Assembly (NCBI GenBank): GCA_040222455.1
Contig: JAVKDD010000027.1
Location: 598,482 to 662,481, forward strand
Length of the DNA: 64,000 bases
Source: RHLJ01 sp040222455
Lineage (GTDB): Bacteria > Bacteroidota > Rhodothermia > Balneolales > Balneolaceae
Direction: 5' to 3'
Shown here: piece after piece, positions 61,548-64,000 of the stretch
How the letters are laid out: every line of letters begins with the position of its first letter
How positions within the stretch are numbered: position 1 is the first letter of the stretch
The notes under the pieces: model-generated
Databases searched by the model: none
What the model was told of the DNA's origin: nothing
The model's input: only the letters and a program-made list of their open reading frames with translations
Made by a program: the position numbers and the translations under genes

Positions 61548-61757
61548 GGCTAACGACCGACCCCGCGTTTAAGGCAGGGATTCCTTAAACCCGGCATCGT
61601 AAATTACGTGCAATTAATAGCGGCGCTTGGTGCTACTGCCTCTCGCTTTCTGTTTGTTGTATGAAATACAATAGGTACTTTTTTAAACATATGAGCGGCG
61701 AGTCTAGAGTTTAAAATTAAGGTTCCGAACCGCGTCCGAGTCCGCTTAAAACGCTTG
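61548..61757 (-). repeat. attC-like site, cassette 2, split by an IS element
   Basis: On the minus strand the left arm reads GCGTTTTAAGCGGACTCGG and GGTTCGGAACC (61713-61755), and the right end reads CCTTAAACGCGGGGTCGG and GTTAGCC (box 61548-61554). The expected first box is interrupted: plus-strand AAAACGCTTG at 61748-61757 should continue into GTTATGC, and that GTTATGC is found 910 bp away at 62667-62673. Between them is an IS110-family element. About 110 bp of extra sequence also separates the two arms, so the site may have had further rearrangement. Confidence 0.7.
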
Positions 61758-61825
61758 GTCTTTACAAAAAGGATGCCCTCACCTAGATTGTAAACTCTGA
61801 CATCAACAAATCTAAGGAGGACATC

Positions 61826-62380
61826 ATGATTCACGTCGGAATCGATTTACATAGCCGAAATATGACACTTGTAGCCCTTAATGACAATGGGAAATTGCTG
61901 GTTGAGGATAAGCGGGCGAACAGCCCGGCGGAGTTTGCTAAGCAGGTCGAGCGCCTGAAAGTGTTGCCAGGATTCGGATTGGTATGCGCCTGGACGGTGA
62001 TTGCCGAGATTGGCGATATCACCCGGTTTCCATCCTCTAAGCAGTTTACCAGCTATTGCCGCCTAGTACCAGGAAGTAAAGATTCGGGCGGCAAACATCG
62101 CCACCGAAGTAAGAACAAGGATGGCAACCGCTACCTGCGCATGGCCTTCAATCAGGCGGCGATCATCGCCTACCGAGATTACCCAGAGGTCAAAGAATTT
62201 TATAAGAAAGTTGCCCGACGAAGTGGCAAGCATGTAGCGCGCACGGTGGTGGGTAAAGAGCTGGCTAAGATTGTGTGGCACATGCTTAGCAAGGACGAAG
62301 AGTACAAAGGATTTAAAGGCAGAATGACACGAATTACCTCGCAAAGCTACTGGCCACAACCTATAAGCCCGAACGCATAA
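61826..62380 (+). pseudogene. IS110-family transposase, internally deleted
   Basis: A 184-residue remnant. Residues 1-45 are the start of the DEDD (RuvC-like) domain: MIHVGIDLHSRNMTLVALND with the first Asp. Then, without a break in frame, residues 46-140 are the C-terminal transposase_20 part: LPGFGLVCAWTVIAEIGDIT, FPSSKQFTSYCRLVPG, SKDSGGKHRHRSKNKDGNRY and LRMAFNQAAI. Some 150 residues between, with the other three acidic residues, are missing. The frame then runs into an unusual tail; a -1 shift near 62317 opens a longer alternative (NDTNYLAKLLATTYKPERIT...) to 62515. A strong Shine-Dalgarno AAGGAGG is 5 bp before ATG 61826, unlike most genes here. Confidence 0.8.
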
Positions 62381-62665
62381 CAGAGATCCTGCGGAAATAC
62401 GTAGACAAGCTCGTACTGCTTGATTGGGACATAGGTTGTTGGTTTGATGAAAGATCAGGGATGGTTCTTCTAGCAAGATCAGTTTCGCCCATTGTGGCGG
62501 AAATAAGCCCGTAAAGATGTTTAAACGCCCGTAGCGTTACTAAAGATCTTATAAACAACCATGCCAATAGACGGTGTAAGGTCACCTGCTTTATCGAATA
62601 TATACACAGAACGTATACTCTACGGTGGGATCAGTATGTGCCCTTGACATTTTCCTTTTTAAAGA
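62381..62665 (+). ncRNA. 3' noncoding part of the IS element, possible guide (seek/bridge) RNA region
   Basis: A 285-bp stretch after the transposase frame (or about 150 bp if the shifted frame to 62515 is coding). IS1111-group elements encode their target-guiding RNA at this side, which fits the long 3' and short (67-bp) 5' noncoding parts. It contains GTTTAAACGC (62519-62528) and GCGTTAC (62534-62540), words that match the attC arms of the array (GTTTAAACGC, GCGTTTTAAA). These could be guide segments. This is inference; no promoter or fold was tested. Confidence 0.3.
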
Positions 62666-62684
62666 TGTTATGCCACAAAATAAG

Positions 62685-63047
62685 TTAATTTAAGATTACA
62701 CTTTCATCCATTGGAGTTATGAATACTATTTTTTTTGATGTAAGTATTTCCTCAGTTAATTCAAATCTTCTTACCTCTTGAATAATCCCATCGCATGGCT
62801 GATCCGCAGTCTCTTTAAATAACCAAATCTCTGAATTTGATGAAGAAATATTTTTTAGCAATAGGAAAGAATGTGCATCATTACAACCACTGTAGGATAG
62901 TGAGATAGTTAAACTATCTGCTTCGAGTAGAGGAGATTGTTCATTCAAGTTAATAGTGTAAGAAGCTCCAAATTTTGATTCATTGGATTGATTTATTGAA
63001 CAACCAATTAGAGAGAAAAAGAATATTAAAAAACTAAGCTTTCTCAT
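62685..63047 (-). CDS. cassette-encoded small lipoprotein
   Basis: A 120-residue lipoprotein (signal MRKLSFLIFFFSLIGC, Cys16). The mature part is beta-rich with two further cysteines (LSYSGCNDAHSFLLLKNISS; CDGIIQEVRRFELTEE). No family recognised. Its stop is 11 bp before the surviving core box (62667) of the attC site that was cut by the IS element, so it belongs to cassette 2. Confidence 0.6.
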   Translation of the reverse strand: MRKLSFLIFFFSLIGCSINQSNESKFGASYTINLNEQSPLLEADSLTISLSYSGCNDAHSFLLLKNISSSNSEIWLFKETADQPCDGIIQEVRRFELTEEILTSKKIVFITPMDESVILN

Positions 63048-63071
63048 ATGACCTCATTTTGGATTATTGTG

Positions 63072-63161
63072 GTATAACGACCCCGCGTTTAAGCGGCGAG
63101 CCGAGTTAAAATTAATAAAGTTCCGAACCCTGTTCGAGTCCGCTTGAAACGCTTGTTATGT
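63072..63161 (-). repeat. attC-like site, cassette 1 (shortest)
   Basis: On the minus strand: ACATAACAAGCGTTTCAAGC (box 63155-63161), GGACTCGAACAGGGTTCGG, then TTAATTTTAACTCGG, CTCGCCGCTTAAACGCGGGG and TCGTTATAC (box 63072-63078). The arms GCGTTTCAAGCGG and CCGCTTAAACGC pair. The first box complements GTTATGT at 63858-63864, the other end of this cassette. The box overlaps nothing and abuts the stop at 63162. Confidence 0.85.
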
Positions 63162-63851
63162 TTACCAACTACTGCCATTTAGCGTTGTTCCTAAGGTTTC
63201 ATCAATTATTCCAGCCATTTCTCTGGCACGTATATCAACCTCGAATTCGTCAAAATTTGCTGAGATAAAGGCACGATAATCTTCCCCAATTTTAATCTCA
63301 ATAACGTATGAATGTCCATCAGTCATGGCGTAAGAGCGTTCAACTTCAATTGGTAAATTTAGAATTCCTTCTCTTTTAAGTTGCTTCCAGAGTTTATCAA
63401 AGTTGTAATCGTTCTGAAGTTCAGAAACAAATACAGAGTCAGTGAATTGGTGTACTTCGCTAATTATATTTTCATCGGATTCAATGTTACAATTGATCTG
63501 ATCTGTATATTGTATATCAATTATCACCAAGTTTTTTAAACTATCGGGAATTCCAACTTTTTGGCTTAATACATCACACATTCGAACATCGATAGAGTAT
63601 GCATTCCATTTATCATTAATTCTATTGATAATTACACCTTTGTTACCAAAAAGACCAAAGCCAGACCAGTACCTCAATTCAAGACTACCTTCTCCAAGAT
63701 TTTTATCAGGAAGACGTTCAAGACCTGAATTTTCTCCCCACCTTTGGCTTTCCTCTAACAAGTAATTGTTCTCTGGAAACCCTGGAACCAATTCTTCCTT
63801 ATCACAACCCTGTAAGAAAAGAAGAATGAGTAAAATGGGAAGGTATTTCAT
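63162..63851 (-). CDS. cassette-encoded lipoprotein
   Basis: About 229 residues starting at ATG 63851, MKYLPILLILLFLQGCDKEE, with lipobox LLFLQGC (Cys at residue 16). An in-frame start 63 bp upstream would bury the signal, so it is not used. The mature part has ITNRINDKWNAYSIDVRMC-like segments and a C-terminal HSYVIEIKIGEDYRAFISAN. No domain recognised. The gene stands in the first cassette next to the array edge, with its attC at 63072. Confidence 0.6.
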   Translation of the reverse strand: MKYLPILLILLFLQGCDKEELVPGFPENNYLLEESQRWGENSGLERLPDKNLGEGSLELRYWSGFGLFGNKGVIINRINDKWNAYSIDVRMCDVLSQKVGIPDSLKNLVIIDIQYTDQINCNIESDENIISEVHQFTDSVFVSELQNDYNFDKLWKQLKREGILNLPIEVERSYAMTDGHSYVIEIKIGEDYRAFISANFDEFEVDIRAREMAGIIDETLGTTLNGSSW

Positions 63852-63857
63852 GGGTAA

Positions 63858-64000
63858 ACATAACATTGTATTGATGAACATTTTGACATCAATAAATTTT
63901 TTATCGTTCACCATAAAATACTTCTAAAAGATTAAAAAACAACGGGTGAACGTAAAATAAAGTTCGATAATAATGTTCAGATAAACCGGTGAATAAATTT
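63858..64000. other. array edge: possible attI region, cut by the window end
   Basis: At 63858-63864 the plus strand reads ACATAAC (minus GTTATGT), a core box at the upstream end of cassette 1. Beyond it no attC right arm is seen. Instead there is a perfect 8-bp inverted repeat TATTGATG / CATCAATA (63869-63876 and 63887-63894) and a second pair CGTTCACC / GGTGAACG (63905-63912 and 63945-63952), with a further GGTGAA near 63989. This would fit an attI site with integrase-binding repeats and promoters, with intI starting to the right on the plus strand. It could also be an ordinary promoter region. No coding sequence is seen in the last 150 bp. Confidence 0.3.

Larger units (their letters stand above)
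61759..62665 (+). mobile_element. internally deleted IS110/IS1111-family insertion sequence inside an attC site
   Basis: About 907 bp with imperfect terminal inverted repeats: left TCTTTACAAAAAGGATG, right (reverse complement) TCTTTAAAAAGGAAAATG. It carries one transposase reading frame (61826-62380) that lacks the middle part, and long noncoding sequence after it. The element sits exactly between CTTG and GTTATGC of the attC core box of the cassette at 62685. IS1111-attC elements are known for this target choice. A full-length family member would be near 1.4 kb, consistent with loss of about 0.5 kb. The base composition is richer in G+C than the surrounding cassettes. Confidence 0.75.
57245..63864 (-). 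mobile_element. sedentary chromosomal integron cassette array (seven minus-strand cassettes)
   Basis: From 57.25 to 63.86 kb, seven minus-strand units each consist of a gene followed within a few bases by an attC-like site. The sites are at 57246 (remnant), 58754, 59335, 60077, 60676, 61548 (with its last core box at 62667) and 63072. Read on the minus strand each begins RYYYAAC-AA (GCCTAACAA, GGCTAACAA, GTATAACAA, ACATAACAA) then a GCGTTT...GGAC arm, and ends with a complementary arm and GTTAGGC, GTTAGCC or GTTATAC. The gene order and orientation, 3' position of the sites and mostly exported small proteins are those of integron gene cassettes. No integrase gene is in the window. Confidence 0.8.

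Noticed and set aside
61604..61834. A minus-strand frame of 76 codons across the split attC and IS edge
   Set aside because: It crosses the element boundary, matches nothing and has no signal or conserved start; it is a chance frame.

Overview
The window reads as an AT-rich chromosome segment from a marine-type bacterium of the Rhodothermota/Bacteroidota side, most likely a Balneolaceae relative (Balneola/Gracilimonas-like). This is inference. It rests on the GWxTD-domain protein, the two-gene 2-oxoglutarate:ferredoxin oxidoreductase, the xerC-HPF-hprK run, weak Shine-Dalgarno sequences with several TTG starts, and the gene families seen. No rRNA, tRNA or CRISPR array was recognised.

Layout. 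1-7.5 kb: housekeeping and hypothetical genes (DUF971, YajQ, CoA-binding protein, SlyD-like FKBP, THUMP RNA methyltransferase, YhhN family), then a TPR gene split by an in-frame TGA. 7.6-14.2 kb: a copper-handling island with an HMA-AraC regulator, a CPx ATPase, a His/Met-rich exported protein, a multicopper oxidase fused to a CopB-like barrel, and two small membrane proteins. 15-18 kb: acyltransferase, CrtC-like hydratase and glycosyltransferase, a possible carotenoid acyl-glycoside set. 18-57 kb: core genes for recombination, hibernation, HprK, peptidases, TrmH, a response regulator, BioB, a histidine kinase, KorAB, a Kef antiporter, an ABC exporter, MtaB, UDG, DnaB, a Q-tRNA mannosyltransferase homologue, MutL, monomeric IDH, a SatD/DUF3307 pair, GH10 xylanase, acyl-CoA carboxylase, GWxTD, PdxA, FtsE and QueG.

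57.2-64 kb is the unusual part. Seven minus-strand units (mostly lipoproteins, exported or membrane proteins, plus one PIN/RHH toxin-antitoxin pair) are each followed at the 3' end by an attC-like site. Each site has 7-bp core boxes of the RYYYAAC/GTTRRRY type and inner complementary arms. I read this as a sedentary chromosomal integron cassette array. The most eroded sites lie at the low-coordinate end and the best preserved at the high-coordinate end. At 63.86 kb the first cassette meets a non-attC sequence with inverted repeats, so the attI site and a divergent integrase gene may lie at or just beyond the window edge. One attC is split at its core box by an internally deleted IS110/IS1111-family element.

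How parts fit: monomeric IDH and KorAB both handle 2-oxoglutarate. QueG and the QTMAN-type glycosyltransferase both concern queuosine tRNA. The copper genes form sensor, pump and oxidase steps. Dispersed REP-like palindromes recur in intergenic gaps. Three genes are broken by single lesions: the TPR gene by TGA, an A8-tract frameshift at 44.14 kb, and a cassette gene by TAA.
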